This document shows positions 9,101-18,036 of a DNA stretch of 64,000 nucleotides, piece by piece. The stretch lies in assembly GCF_019734885.1 (NCBI RefSeq), contig NZ_JAAXCM010000062.1, positions 36,845 to 100,844 on the forward strand, read 5' to 3'. Origin of the DNA: Pseudocoprococcus catus. GTDB taxonomy: Bacteria; Bacillota; Clostridia; Lachnospirales; Lachnospiraceae. Every line of letters begins with the position of its first letter. Position 1 is the stretch's first letter. A program made the translations under genes and the position numbers. The notes under the pieces were generated by a model, which made no database searches, was not told the DNA's origin, and saw nothing but the letters and a program-made list of their open reading frames with translations.

Positions 9101-11897
9101 ACAGCCGCCACAGAGTTTAGACGAATTATATCCGGATGATTACTGGCTGGATGAGGAGGATGGAGAAGAAGAACTTCCAGACCCCGCAATGAAAAGAAAA
9201 CCAGTAAACGGCAGGCTGCACGATGAGCCAATGGTAACAGGGTATGAAGCACTGGAACGCCAAAGAGGTGTCCGCAGACCGAACCGGAAACTGACACGCA
9301 GGGAAAAGAAAGCCCTCAAAAGGGCACAGAAATATGAAGAAAAACTGCATAAGGAACATGAAAAAGCGGATAAGAAAAATGCAAAAAGGGAAGCAAAGCT
9401 GGCAGCCAGAGCAGAAAAGCAGGCAGTGCGTGACGCAAAGAAAAACGCAAAAAAGAAAAAGAGCAGATCTGTCGCAGCACCGTCGGGGCAGCGTCCGGCA
9501 GGAAAAGTGGTTTCCGGAACGAAAGGCAGTGGGACAGGAAAGAAAACACCGGATAGTGCCAGAGATAAGAGGATCACTGCACAGCAGTCGATTCCATACC
9601 ATGAGATGGGAAGGGACGGTATCTGCCGGGTGCAGGACAAGTTTTATTCCAAGACGATCCGTTTTTATGACATCAACTATCAGCTGGCACAGAATGAAGA
9701 TAAGAACGCCATCTTTGAAAACTGGTGTGATTTCCTGAATTACTTTGACAGCACAATTCATTTTCAGCTGTCTTTTATCAACCAGCACAGCAACATGGCA
9801 GAGTATGAGAAGGTCATCCATATCAATCCGCAGGAGGATGAATTTGATGACCTACGTATGGAGTTTGCCCAGATGCTCAATAACCAGCTGGCAAAAGGAA
9901 ATAACGGGCTGATGCGTACCAAATATATCACATTTGGGATTGAAGCGGAGAATATCCGGGAAGCACGGCCAAAACTGGAACGTATCGAGTCGGATATTCT
10001 GAATAACTTTAAGATCCTTGGGGTATCTGCCTATCCGCTGAACGGAGAGGAACGGTTACAGATCATGTATGAAACCTTTAACCAGGACAGCAAAGTTCCG
10101 TTCCATTTCTCTTATGACGATGTACTTCGGACAGGGCTTAGTACCAAGGATTATGTCGCACCGACCAGTTTTGTATTTAAGAATGGAAAAGATTTTGAGA
10201 TGGGCGGCACGATGGGAGCTGTTTCCTATTTACAGATCCTTGCACCGGAACTTACCGACAAGATGCTGGCAGAGTTTCTGGAGATGGACAGCAACCTGAT
10301 GGTGAATTTCCATATCCAGTCCATCGACCAGATGAAGGCGATCAAACTGGTAAAAAGCAAGGTGACGGATATTAACCGTATGAAGATCGAGGAACAGAAA
10401 AAAGCAGTCCGGGCAGGCTATGACATGGACATTATCCCTTCGGATTTAAATACATACGGTGGGGAGGCAAAAAGGCTTCTGGAAGATCTGCAGTCCAGAA
10501 ATGAGCGAATGTTCCTTGTGACAGCATTGTTCTTAAATACCGCACCGACCAAACAGGAACTGGAAAATGTGGTGTTCCAGACTGCAGGTATTGCACAGAA
10601 ATATAACTGTGCATTGAAACGGCTGGATTACCAGCAGGAGCCGGGACTGATGAGCTGTCTGCCGCTTGCGATGAATTTCGTACCGATCAAGCGGGCACTG
10701 ACAACGACATCCACGGCGATTTTTGTCCCGTTTACCACACAGGAATTATTTATGAGTGGGGAGTCCATTTATTATGGATTAAATGCCCTGTCCAATAACC
10801 TTATCATGGCAGACAGGAAGAAGCTGAAGAACCCGAACGGACTGATTCTTGGTACACCGGGTTCCGGTAAATCGTTTGCGTCAAAACGAGAGATTGCAAA
10901 CGCATTTATCGTGACGAAAGATGACATTATCGTATGTGACCCGGAAGGGGAGTATTATCCGTTAGTCCGGGCATTTCATGGACAGGTGATCCGTATTTCC
11001 CCGACCAGCCACGATTATATCAATCCGATGGATATTAACCTGGATTACGCTGACGATGATGACCCGCTTTCCTTAAAATCGGACTTCATCCTGTCCCTTT
11101 GTGAGCTGGTAGTTGGCGGAAAGAACGGACTGGAGCCGGTTGAAAAGACCGTCATTGACCGATGCGTAAGGCTGGTCTATCAGGATTTCCTTTCTGACCC
11201 GGTACCGGAAAAAATGCCGATCTTAGAGGATTTATATAATCTTCTCCGTAATCAGAAAGAGCAGGAAGCACAGCGTCTGGCAACGGCACTTGAGATCTAC
11301 GTCAATGGTTCCTTAAAAGTGTTTAACCATAGAACCAACGTGGAACTGAGTAACCGTATCGTATGTTTTGACATTAAGGATCTGGGAAAACAGCTGAAAA
11401 AACTGGGTATGCTGATCGTGCAGGACCAGGTGTGGAACAGGGTAACGATCAACCGTTCTGCGAATAAGAGTACCAGATATTATATTGATGAGTTCCATCT
11501 GCTCTTAAAAGAGGAGCAGACAGCAGCATACAGCGTGGAGATCTGGAAGCGATTCCGTAAATGGGGTGGTATCCCTACGGGTATCACGCAGAACGTAAAA
11601 GACCTGTTAGCCAGCCGGGAGATTGAGAACATCTTTGAAAACTCTGACTTTATCCTGATGCTCAACCAGGCATCCGGTGACAGACAGATCCTTGCAAAAC
11701 AGCTCAACATTTCCCCACACCAGCTTTCTTATGTAACGAACAGCGGGGAAGGTGAGGGACTGGTCTTTTATGGCAGCACCATTATCCCGTTCAAGGATAA
11801 GTTTGATAATTCCCTGATGTTGTATGCCCTGATGACTTCCAAGCCGGACGAGGTGGAGAAACGGAAGAAACTTGGTATCGGAGAACGGGACGATTAA
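9078..11897 (+). CDS. VirB4-like conjugation ATPase
   Basis: A 939-residue VirB4/TraE-type ATPase that energises the secretion channel. After a long charged N-terminal extension (about residues 1-165, Lys/Arg-rich) comes the VirB4 core. The Walker A motif GTPGSGKS is at 592-599 and the Walker B region YYIDEFHLLL contains D804/E805. The sequence WKRFRKWGGIPTGITQNVKDLL is typical of the family's motor domain. The start is GTG 9078, inside the PrgI gene, preceded by AAAGGGGG at a normal distance. The extension is longer than in canonical VirB4 but seems usual for elements of this type. Confidence 0.95.
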   Translation: MLKRKNDRQPPQSLDELYPDDYWLDEEDGEEELPDPAMKRKPVNGRLHDEPMVTGYEALERQRGVRRPNRKLTRREKKALKRAQKYEEKLHKEHEKADKKNAKREAKLAARAEKQAVRDAKKNAKKKKSRSVAAPSGQRPAGKVVSGTKGSGTGKKTPDSARDKRITAQQSIPYHEMGRDGICRVQDKFYSKTIRFYDINYQLAQNEDKNAIFENWCDFLNYFDSTIHFQLSFINQHSNMAEYEKVIHINPQEDEFDDLRMEFAQMLNNQLAKGNNGLMRTKYITFGIEAENIREARPKLERIESDILNNFKILGVSAYPLNGEERLQIMYETFNQDSKVPFHFSYDDVLRTGLSTKDYVAPTSFVFKNGKDFEMGGTMGAVSYLQILAPELTDKMLAEFLEMDSNLMVNFHIQSIDQMKAIKLVKSKVTDINRMKIEEQKKAVRAGYDMDIIPSDLNTYGGEAKRLLEDLQSRNERMFLVTALFLNTAPTKQELENVVFQTAGIAQKYNCALKRLDYQQEPGLMSCLPLAMNFVPIKRALTTTSTAIFVPFTTQELFMSGESIYYGLNALSNNLIMADRKKLKNPNGLILGTPGSGKSFASKREIANAFIVTKDDIIVCDPEGEYYPLVRAFHGQVIRISPTSHDYINPMDINLDYADDDDPLSLKSDFILSLCELVVGGKNGLEPVEKTVIDRCVRLVYQDFLSDPVPEKMPILEDLYNLLRNQKEQEAQRLATALEIYVNGSLKVFNHRTNVELSNRIVCFDIKDLGKQLKKLGMLIVQDQVWNRVTINRSANKSTRYYIDEFHLLLKEEQTAAYSVEIWKRFRKWGGIPTGITQNVKDLLASREIENIFENSDFILMLNQASGDRQILAKQLNISPHQLSYVTNSGEGEGLVFYGSTIIPFKDKFDNSLMLYALMTSKPDEVEKRKKLGIGERDD

Positions 11898-11992
11898 AGA
11901 AATAAACGAAACAAAATAAAACAGAGTAGAGGATGAGCCGGGGGGAATACTTCCGGTAATTTTTCTGCCCGGAAATCATGGAGGATTACAAG

Positions 11993-12304
11993 ATGGAAGA
12001 TTACAGAAACATGGAGAGATGCAGCGGTGAGCCTTGCTGCGTATTTGCAGAAAGAATCTGTGCAGACAATGAAAAGGAGATTTTGAAAATGGAAAAGGAC
12101 AGAAAGGAAAAAGTAATGGCTGATGAGATGGTGGATGACCTTATCTATCTGGCAGAACTGATTGACTTTACGGGAATTGTATCTTGTCTGGCTGTAAGGG
12201 GGACTTTAAGTGAGCGAATGACAGACAAGCTGACGGATTCCATTGCAGGGATGGCAGATGAAGTGTTGGAAAAATGGGAGGACTATCAGGATAAGACAGA
12301 ATAA
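11993..12304 (+). CDS. hypothetical protein of the transfer operon
   Basis: A soluble acidic protein of 103 residues with a Cys-containing N-terminal part (MERCSGEPCCVFAERIC) and a helical C-terminal half (MVDDLIYLAELIDFTGIVSC). I do not recognise a named family. An upstream in-frame ATG at 11978 exists, but GGAGG at 11980-11984 sits 8 bases before ATG 11993, which favours the later start. It lies between VirB4 and the CD1108-type hydrolase, so it is probably an accessory of transfer. Confidence 0.65.
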   Translation: MEDYRNMERCSGEPCCVFAERICADNEKEILKMEKDRKEKVMADEMVDDLIYLAELIDFTGIVSCLAVRGTLSERMTDKLTDSIAGMADEVLEKWEDYQDKTE

Positions 12305-12336
12305 CCGGTACAAAACAGTAAAGGGGATGGTCAAAG

Positions 12337-14808
12337 TTGCAGGAGCATGAGTATAAGGCGAGAGATAAAACCGTCCAGAAGATGAGCCGGGATGGTCTGC
12401 GGGAAGAAAACCTCCGGAACAAGGAAGAAAAAAGGATCACCGGACGGGATACGGATACCGAGATTTCCCGCAGTGAGAAGAAAGAGGAACTGGATTTCAG
12501 TAAACGCAGACAGGAACGGCTGAAAGAAGAACGGGAGATGGAGCAGCCAGAGCAGAGTTCCAGAAAACCCAGATATAGCAGGGAACATGTATCCGACCAG
12601 GATATAAACTCAGATATGGGTGAAGAGGTAGAAATAGAGGGAGATATTTCCGTTGAAAATGGAGAAAATCCCAAATCTGCCTTTCGCACAGAGAGTATCC
12701 GTGGACAGCCAAGAGGGGAACGGGCATATCTGGAGACAGTTGCAGACAGCCGGGATCTTCGGAAGAAAAAGATGGTCAGGGATTATGCTGCAAAGGAAAG
12801 AAGGAAGGAAAAGGAGACTTCCAGAGAAGAAAAAGCAGCCAAAAGAGAATCTGCCCGTTACCGGGAAACTTCCGAAGTGATGGAAGATTCCCTGGATAAG
12901 TTCCACGAGGAGATCAAAGGCAAGTCCAAAAGGGAACGGGTGCTGAAGGAACAGCGGAAAAAAGTTTCCCGTCTGTCTTTTGGTGATGAGGGTGACGGCA
13001 TGGTACATGGTGCCGGGATCGGTATCCGGAATCCGGCATCGGCAGTCAAAGATGCGGCAGTCACAGCAGCACACTGGAAAACGCACGAAGAAGAGGATGA
13101 AAATGCGGCAGTGGAAGGGGCACACCGGGCAGAGCTTGTCGGGGAAAGTCTTGCAAGGAAATCCATCTACATGCGGGAACGGCTGAAAGGGCGAAGGGAA
13201 GAATCTCGGAGATTAAAAGAAAGCGTCCTGGATGAAGCAGAAAGGAGCAGGCTGATATTTGAGACTGCCTATGGAAATGAAGCGAAGGACGCAGTGAAAA
13301 GAGAAGCAGAGAAGAAAAAGAAATCTGCCCTGCAGAAACTCTTTCAGAAGAAGCGTTACCAGAAGCAGTATCAGGCAGCCAGACAGAGTAAAAAAGTAAA
13401 GGATGCAGCGATCACTTCCGCACAGAAGTTTACGGAAAAAGCGAAAGATGCCGTCAAGATGGTGGCGGCACAGAACCGGGGGATTTTTGCCACGGTAGCT
13501 GTCTTTGCTCTGATCTTTGTGCTGATCGCAGCCAGTTTTACCAGCTGTACGGCATCTTTGCAGGGAGCTTCTTCAGCAATCATCTCTACCAGCTATTCCA
13601 GTACGGATGAAGATATTTATGCCGCTGAAAATGCGTACCGTGCCTTGGAAGAAGCACTGAATACACAGATCAATCAGATGGAATCCACCCATCCGGATTA
13701 TGACGAATACCGGTACCAGATTGATGAGATCGGTCATAACCCATATCAGTTGATCTCTTATCTTACGGTAAAATACGGCGGCTTCACTTACGATGAAGTG
13801 GCAGAGGAGATTAAGGAGATCTTCCGACAGCAGTATGGAATCACCACAGACTCTACCAGAGAAACAGTTACAGAAACCAAGACTGTCCGGGTAGGGGAGT
13901 CCTTGGGACTGGTTGTGACAAGTGGGTACTGTAACTGCCCGATCTGCTGTGGCCAGTGGAGTGGCGGACCGACAGCCAGTGGGGCAATGCCGACAGCAAA
14001 CCATACGATTGCCGTGGATGCGGCGAATCCATTTGTGCCGATCGGAACCCATGTAGTCATGAACGGTGTGGAATATGTAGTAGAAGATACCGGAGCGTTC
14101 GCAAGATATGGGGTACAGTTCGATGTTTACTATGACAATCATGCGGCGGCATCCGCACATGGACACCAGACATGGGAAGCCTACATAGCAGACAGCAATG
14201 GAAACCAGGAAGTGCAGGTCACGACTACAAAAGAGGTGAACCGTCTGGATGTGACGATGACAAACCACAGCCTGGATGCCGTGTTAAGGAGCCGTATGAC
14301 AGAGGAAGAACAGGAACGCTACGATGCGTATAACAAATATTATGGCAACCGTGATTATCTGTTTGATCTAAACAGCATACCCACCGGAAGCAGTGGATTT
14401 GGTTACGACATACCGGCAGATGCTTTATCTGATCCACAGTTTGCAAAAATGATACAGGAAGCAGAAAAATATCTGGGTGTTCCATATGTATGGGGCGGTT
14501 ATTCCCCAAGTGGTTTTGACTGTTCCGGCTTTGTAAGCTGGGTTATCAATAACTGTGGAAATGGATGGAATGTCGGAAGATGTACTGCCGATGAGCTGCG
14601 GTCACACTGTTCGCAGGTATCACCATCGGAGGCAAAACCGGGAGATCTGATCTTCTTCCAGGGAACCTATGACACACCGGGAGCAAGCCATGTGGGAATC
14701 TATGTCGGCAATAACATGATGATTCACTGTGGCAAGCCTGTCCAGTATACCAGCATTGCAAGTGCTTACTGGCAGGAACATTTTATGGCGTTTGGTCGTC
14801 TGCATTAG
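12337..14808 (+). CDS. CD1108-type cell-wall hydrolase with 3D and NlpC/P60 domains
   Basis: An 823-residue protein that should open peptidoglycan for the conjugation channel. Residues 1-375 are highly charged and probably cytoplasmic. One membrane segment (FATVAVFALIFVLIAAS) lies near 388-405. The outer part carries a 3D (double-psi barrel) domain with its three conserved Asp residues (IAVD, VEDTG, FDVYY). It ends in an NlpC/P60 peptidase domain with catalytic C729 (FDCSGF), H785 (SHVGIY) and a third polar residue in MIHCGKP. The start is TTG 12337 behind AAAGGGGA. VirB1-like hydrolases of Tn916- and Tn1549-type elements have comparable two-domain exteriors. Confidence 0.92.
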   Translation: MQEHEYKARDKTVQKMSRDGLREENLRNKEEKRITGRDTDTEISRSEKKEELDFSKRRQERLKEEREMEQPEQSSRKPRYSREHVSDQDINSDMGEEVEIEGDISVENGENPKSAFRTESIRGQPRGERAYLETVADSRDLRKKKMVRDYAAKERRKEKETSREEKAAKRESARYRETSEVMEDSLDKFHEEIKGKSKRERVLKEQRKKVSRLSFGDEGDGMVHGAGIGIRNPASAVKDAAVTAAHWKTHEEEDENAAVEGAHRAELVGESLARKSIYMRERLKGRREESRRLKESVLDEAERSRLIFETAYGNEAKDAVKREAEKKKKSALQKLFQKKRYQKQYQAARQSKKVKDAAITSAQKFTEKAKDAVKMVAAQNRGIFATVAVFALIFVLIAASFTSCTASLQGASSAIISTSYSSTDEDIYAAENAYRALEEALNTQINQMESTHPDYDEYRYQIDEIGHNPYQLISYLTVKYGGFTYDEVAEEIKEIFRQQYGITTDSTRETVTETKTVRVGESLGLVVTSGYCNCPICCGQWSGGPTASGAMPTANHTIAVDAANPFVPIGTHVVMNGVEYVVEDTGAFARYGVQFDVYYDNHAAASAHGHQTWEAYIADSNGNQEVQVTTTKEVNRLDVTMTNHSLDAVLRSRMTEEEQERYDAYNKYYGNRDYLFDLNSIPTGSSGFGYDIPADALSDPQFAKMIQEAEKYLGVPYVWGGYSPSGFDCSGFVSWVINNCGNGWNVGRCTADELRSHCSQVSPSEAKPGDLIFFQGTYDTPGASHVGIYVGNNMMIHCGKPVQYTSIASAYWQEHFMAFGRLH

Positions 14809-14825
14809 AGGAGGTGACAGGGCAG

Positions 14826-15164
14826 ATGAACATGAAATTGAAAAAACTTCTGAATGATATTCAGAAAACAGAGGATAAGATCGCTGAATTACAGGAACAC
14901 CTGAAGCGGCAGAATACATTGAGACAGCAGATGGAAGATATAGAGATCGTTAAGTCGTTCCGTTCCATGAAGCTGGACAGCCGCAGCCTGCTTGTCCTGC
15001 TTGACGGGATTCAGAAAGGAACCGTTACGATTCAGATGGATGAGGACGGCGGTATCACGGTGGAGGATGCAAAAGCTCCGCAGAAAAAGGAAAACAACGA
15101 AGAAGTTCACAGACCACCTGTTGGTCAGATGACAGAAAGAGAGGTTTTAGACGATGAGGAATAA
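14826..15164 (+). CDS. DUF4315 family coiled-coil protein
   Basis: A protein of 112 residues of the DUF4315 family, typical of this position in Tn1549-like elements. The first 60 residues are a coiled coil (KLKKLLNDIQKTEDKIAELQ), followed by a short conserved patch and an acidic tail. A GTG at 14814 is also in frame, but GGAGG at 14810-14814 is the ribosome site and lies 11 bases before ATG 14826, so the later start is chosen. The function is unknown. It overlaps the next gene by 11 bases, suggesting translational coupling. Confidence 0.88.
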   Translation: MNMKLKKLLNDIQKTEDKIAELQEHLKRQNTLRQQMEDIEIVKSFRSMKLDSRSLLVLLDGIQKGTVTIQMDEDGGITVEDAKAPQKKENNEEVHRPPVGQMTEREVLDDEE

Positions 15165-15834
15165 AGTGGTAAAGAAACTGCTTATGATTGCCATGGCAGT
15201 CACCATGATCTCCGGGACATCCATTGCTACGGTTTATGCAAACGCAAACCCACCGGCGGAGGAGACAACGACACAGGTAGTAGAAGAAACGGCAACAGAA
15301 TCAACAGAAGATACGGAGAAGAAAGAGGATATCGGAAGGGTCACCGGGGAAGGGGATAATTCGGCTTTTTCTACTCCGGGAAATGCCCAGCTGGTGGATG
15401 ATAAGGAAAATGATGATACGAAACAGTTCCTTACCATCCAGACCAAGAAGGGAAATACATTTTATATGGTCATTGACCGTTCCAGCAATACAGAAAACGT
15501 GTACATGATGTCCCTGGTCGATGAGAATGACCTGGCAGAATTTCTGGATGAGACAGAAAAGAGCAAAGAAACCGAAGAATCAACCGTAGTGATTCCGGAA
15601 ACCACACCGGAAACTACCCCGGCAGTAGAGGAGGAAACCGAAGTGAAGAAAGAAGAAAAGACGGGAATGAATGTAAAAGGACTTGGAGCAATCGTACTTG
15701 CAGTGATTCTTGGAGTGGCAGGGATTGCCGTTTATAAAAAGCATGGACGTGGCAAAGAGGAGGACTATGTAAGCGAACAGCTGGAGTTTTCTGATGGACC
15801 GTATGTAAATGAAGAAGAGGATGAGGAAGAATAA
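15154..15834 (+). CDS. DUF4366 family exported/membrane protein
   Basis: A 226-residue protein with a signal peptide (MRNKVVKKLLMIAMAVT, probable cleavage after VYA near residue 29) and an acidic Thr/Glu-rich stretch. The central folded block KQFLTIQTKKGNTFYMVID is characteristic of DUF4366. A C-terminal membrane segment (about 170-190) precedes a basic-then-acidic tail. Most of the protein therefore faces outward. The family occurs in clostridial ICEs and its exact function is not known; a structural role in the outer part of the channel is inferred. The start ATG 15154 has GAGAGG upstream and overlaps the DUF4315 gene. Confidence 0.9.
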   Translation: MRNKVVKKLLMIAMAVTMISGTSIATVYANANPPAEETTTQVVEETATESTEDTEKKEDIGRVTGEGDNSAFSTPGNAQLVDDKENDDTKQFLTIQTKKGNTFYMVIDRSSNTENVYMMSLVDENDLAEFLDETEKSKETEESTVVIPETTPETTPAVEEETEVKKEEKTGMNVKGLGAIVLAVILGVAGIAVYKKHGRGKEEDYVSEQLEFSDGPYVNEEEDEEE

Positions 15835-15872
15835 ACTTCCATCTTCAAAGAAGCAACCAAAATAAGGACAGG

Positions 15873-15903
15873 GGGCAGCCAGAGTAGTTTGGCTGCCCTT
15901 TTT
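15873..15903 (+). terminator. intrinsic terminator before topB
   Basis: A perfect 8-bp stem, GGGCAGCC with GGCTGCCC, has a 10-base loop and is followed by TTTTT. It lies 38 bases after the DUF4366 gene and should end or weaken transcription of the secretion genes before the DNA-processing genes. Confidence 0.85.
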
Positions 15904-15926
15904 CAGTAGAAAGGACAGAAAAACGT

Positions 15927-18017
15927 ATGTCAAAATTTTTAGTAATCGCAGAGAAACCAAGTGTGGCACAGAGTTATGCCAAAAACCTGTCAGCTTATAA
16001 AAAAGAGGACGGATATTTAGAAGGGGAGAGCTGTATTGTCAGCTGGTGCCTTGGGCATCTGGCAGAGTATGCACAGCCGGAGGAATATGACCCGAAATAT
16101 GAGAAATGGCAGTTTGATGACCTTCCGATTCTCCCGCAGGTCTGGAAGTTGAAAGTTTCCAGAGATAAAAAGAAACAGTTTGATGTGTTAAAAAGCCTGA
16201 TGAACCGGGCAGATGTGGACTATCTGGTAAATGGCTGTGATGCAGGAAGGGAAGGGGAACTGATCTTCCAGAGAGTGTATGACCTTGCCGGCTGCAGGAA
16301 ACCGGTGAAGCGTTTATGGATCAGTTCCATGGAAGATACGGCAATCCGGACAGGTTTTCAGACAATGAAAGGAGCAGAGGAATACCGGAATATCTGCATG
16401 GCTGCGGTATGCAGGGCACAGGCAGACTGGCTGATCGGAATGAACGGAACTAGGGCATATACGACCTGTTATTTTAAACGTCTGGTTGTGGGCAGAGTGC
16501 AGACGCCAACGCTTGCCATGCTTGCGGAACGTCAGGATAAGATTGAGCATTTTCAGAAAGAAGCCTTTTATAAAGTAGCACTGACAGACGGAAGGCTTAC
16601 GGTAGTTTCTGAAAATATTGCAAATGAGGAAGCAGCCGATCTCCTTGCTTCCTTATGTATGGATTCGGAAGCAGTGATTACACAGATAAAGAGGGAACAA
16701 AAGAAAGCGTTTCCTCCCAAACTTTATGATCTGACCAGTCTGCAAAGGGAAGCAAACCGTTACTTTGGCTATACGGCAAAGAAAACACTGGATATGCTGC
16801 AGGAATTATATGAAGAAAAGCTGGTCACTTATCCAAGAACGGACAGCCAGTTCGTGACGGAGGATATGAGGGATACCGTAGAGGAACTGGTAGGGAAAAT
16901 GCCAGTCTTACTTCCGTTCTTGGATTATGGACAGCTGGGACATAACATCACCAGAGTGATTAACAATGCAAAAGTATCCGACCATCATGCGATTCTTCCA
17001 ACAAAAGAAGCCGTAGAAAAAGGAATCTCTGATCTGACAGCGGACAAAAAGAACCTGATGATGCTGGTCTGCCAGCAGCTGGTGCAGGCAACAGGGGAAG
17101 AGTATCAGTATGAGCAGACGGATATTATGGTCAAATGTCAGGGACATGATTTTACTGCCAGAGGAAAAGTGCCGGTGCAGATGGGATTTAAAGCGGCGGG
17201 GAATGCCTTTAAGAACCAGTGCGTGAAAGCCAAGCCGGAAGAAGAAACGGAAAAAGAAACTTCCATCCCATATGGATATGAAGAAGGAATGACGCTTTCT
17301 CCGGTAAAGGCAGAAAAGACAGTGCATTTTACTTCCCCGCCAAAACCATTCAATGAAGATACCCTCCTTGCCGCTATGGAAACCGCAGGGAATAAAGACT
17401 TTGATTCGGAGACAGAGAAGAAAGGACTGGGGACTCCGGCAACCAGGGCAGGTATCATTGAAAAACTGGTTTCTTCCGGCTATGCAGTCAGAAAAGGAAA
17501 GCAGATCTTGCCAAGCACAGAGGGCAGGGAACTGGTGAATGTCATGCCGGCTTATCTGAAATCAGCAGTAATGACTGCAGAATGGGAGAACCAGCTGCTG
17601 ATGATGGAAAAGGGACAGATTACAGATACTCAGTTTATGGGAGAGATTACTTCTCTTGTAAGTAAGATTTTAGAGGTATGCAGGGAGATACCAGAAGAGG
17701 AACGCAGGAGATTCCAGACGGAGAGGGAAGTGATCGGCAAATGTCCGGTCTGTGGCTGTGATGTTTTCGAGGGGAAACAGAATTTTTACTGTTCAAACCG
17801 TCAGTGTGATTTTGCCCTTTGGAAAGAAAACCGTTTCCTGGGAAGCATGGGGAAAAATCTGGATAAAAAGATGGCAAGAGAACTTCTTGATAAGGCTTGT
17901 ACCCATGTAAAAGGTCTGTATTCTAAAAAGAAAGATATGAAATTTGATGCAGATCTGTTACTCACACTGGAGGATGGCAAGCCGAGATTCCATCTGGAAT
18001 TCCCAAAGAAGAAATAA
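15927..18017 (+). CDS. topB: DNA topoisomerase III (type IA)
   Basis: A 696-residue type IA topoisomerase. The Toprim domain is at the N-terminus (MSKFLVIAEKPSVAQSYAK; later GCDAGREGELIF), the active-site Tyr is Y302 in TYPRTDSQFV, and there is a C-terminal zinc ribbon (CPVCGCDVFEG...CSNRQCDF). Element-borne TopB proteins are thought to resolve DNA intermediates during excision, replication or transfer. The ribosome site AGAAAGGA precedes ATG 15927. The gene follows a terminator and is 19 bases before the giant helicase gene, so the two are probably cotranscribed. Confidence 0.95.
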   Translation: MSKFLVIAEKPSVAQSYAKNLSAYKKEDGYLEGESCIVSWCLGHLAEYAQPEEYDPKYEKWQFDDLPILPQVWKLKVSRDKKKQFDVLKSLMNRADVDYLVNGCDAGREGELIFQRVYDLAGCRKPVKRLWISSMEDTAIRTGFQTMKGAEEYRNICMAAVCRAQADWLIGMNGTRAYTTCYFKRLVVGRVQTPTLAMLAERQDKIEHFQKEAFYKVALTDGRLTVVSENIANEEAADLLASLCMDSEAVITQIKREQKKAFPPKLYDLTSLQREANRYFGYTAKKTLDMLQELYEEKLVTYPRTDSQFVTEDMRDTVEELVGKMPVLLPFLDYGQLGHNITRVINNAKVSDHHAILPTKEAVEKGISDLTADKKNLMMLVCQQLVQATGEEYQYEQTDIMVKCQGHDFTARGKVPVQMGFKAAGNAFKNQCVKAKPEEETEKETSIPYGYEEGMTLSPVKAEKTVHFTSPPKPFNEDTLLAAMETAGNKDFDSETEKKGLGTPATRAGIIEKLVSSGYAVRKGKQILPSTEGRELVNVMPAYLKSAVMTAEWENQLLMMEKGQITDTQFMGEITSLVSKILEVCREIPEEERRRFQTEREVIGKCPVCGCDVFEGKQNFYCSNRQCDFALWKENRFLGSMGKNLDKKMARELLDKACTHVKGLYSKKKDMKFDADLLLTLEDGKPRFHLEFPKKK

Positions 18018-18036
18018 GACAAGGAGGTAAAGCGAT

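Noticed and set aside
9334..9738. 134-residue plus-strand frame within the VirB4 gene
   Set aside because: It overlaps the Lys/Arg-rich extension of VirB4 in another frame, has no recognisable fold and no convincing ribosome site, unlike the nested TnpV frame.
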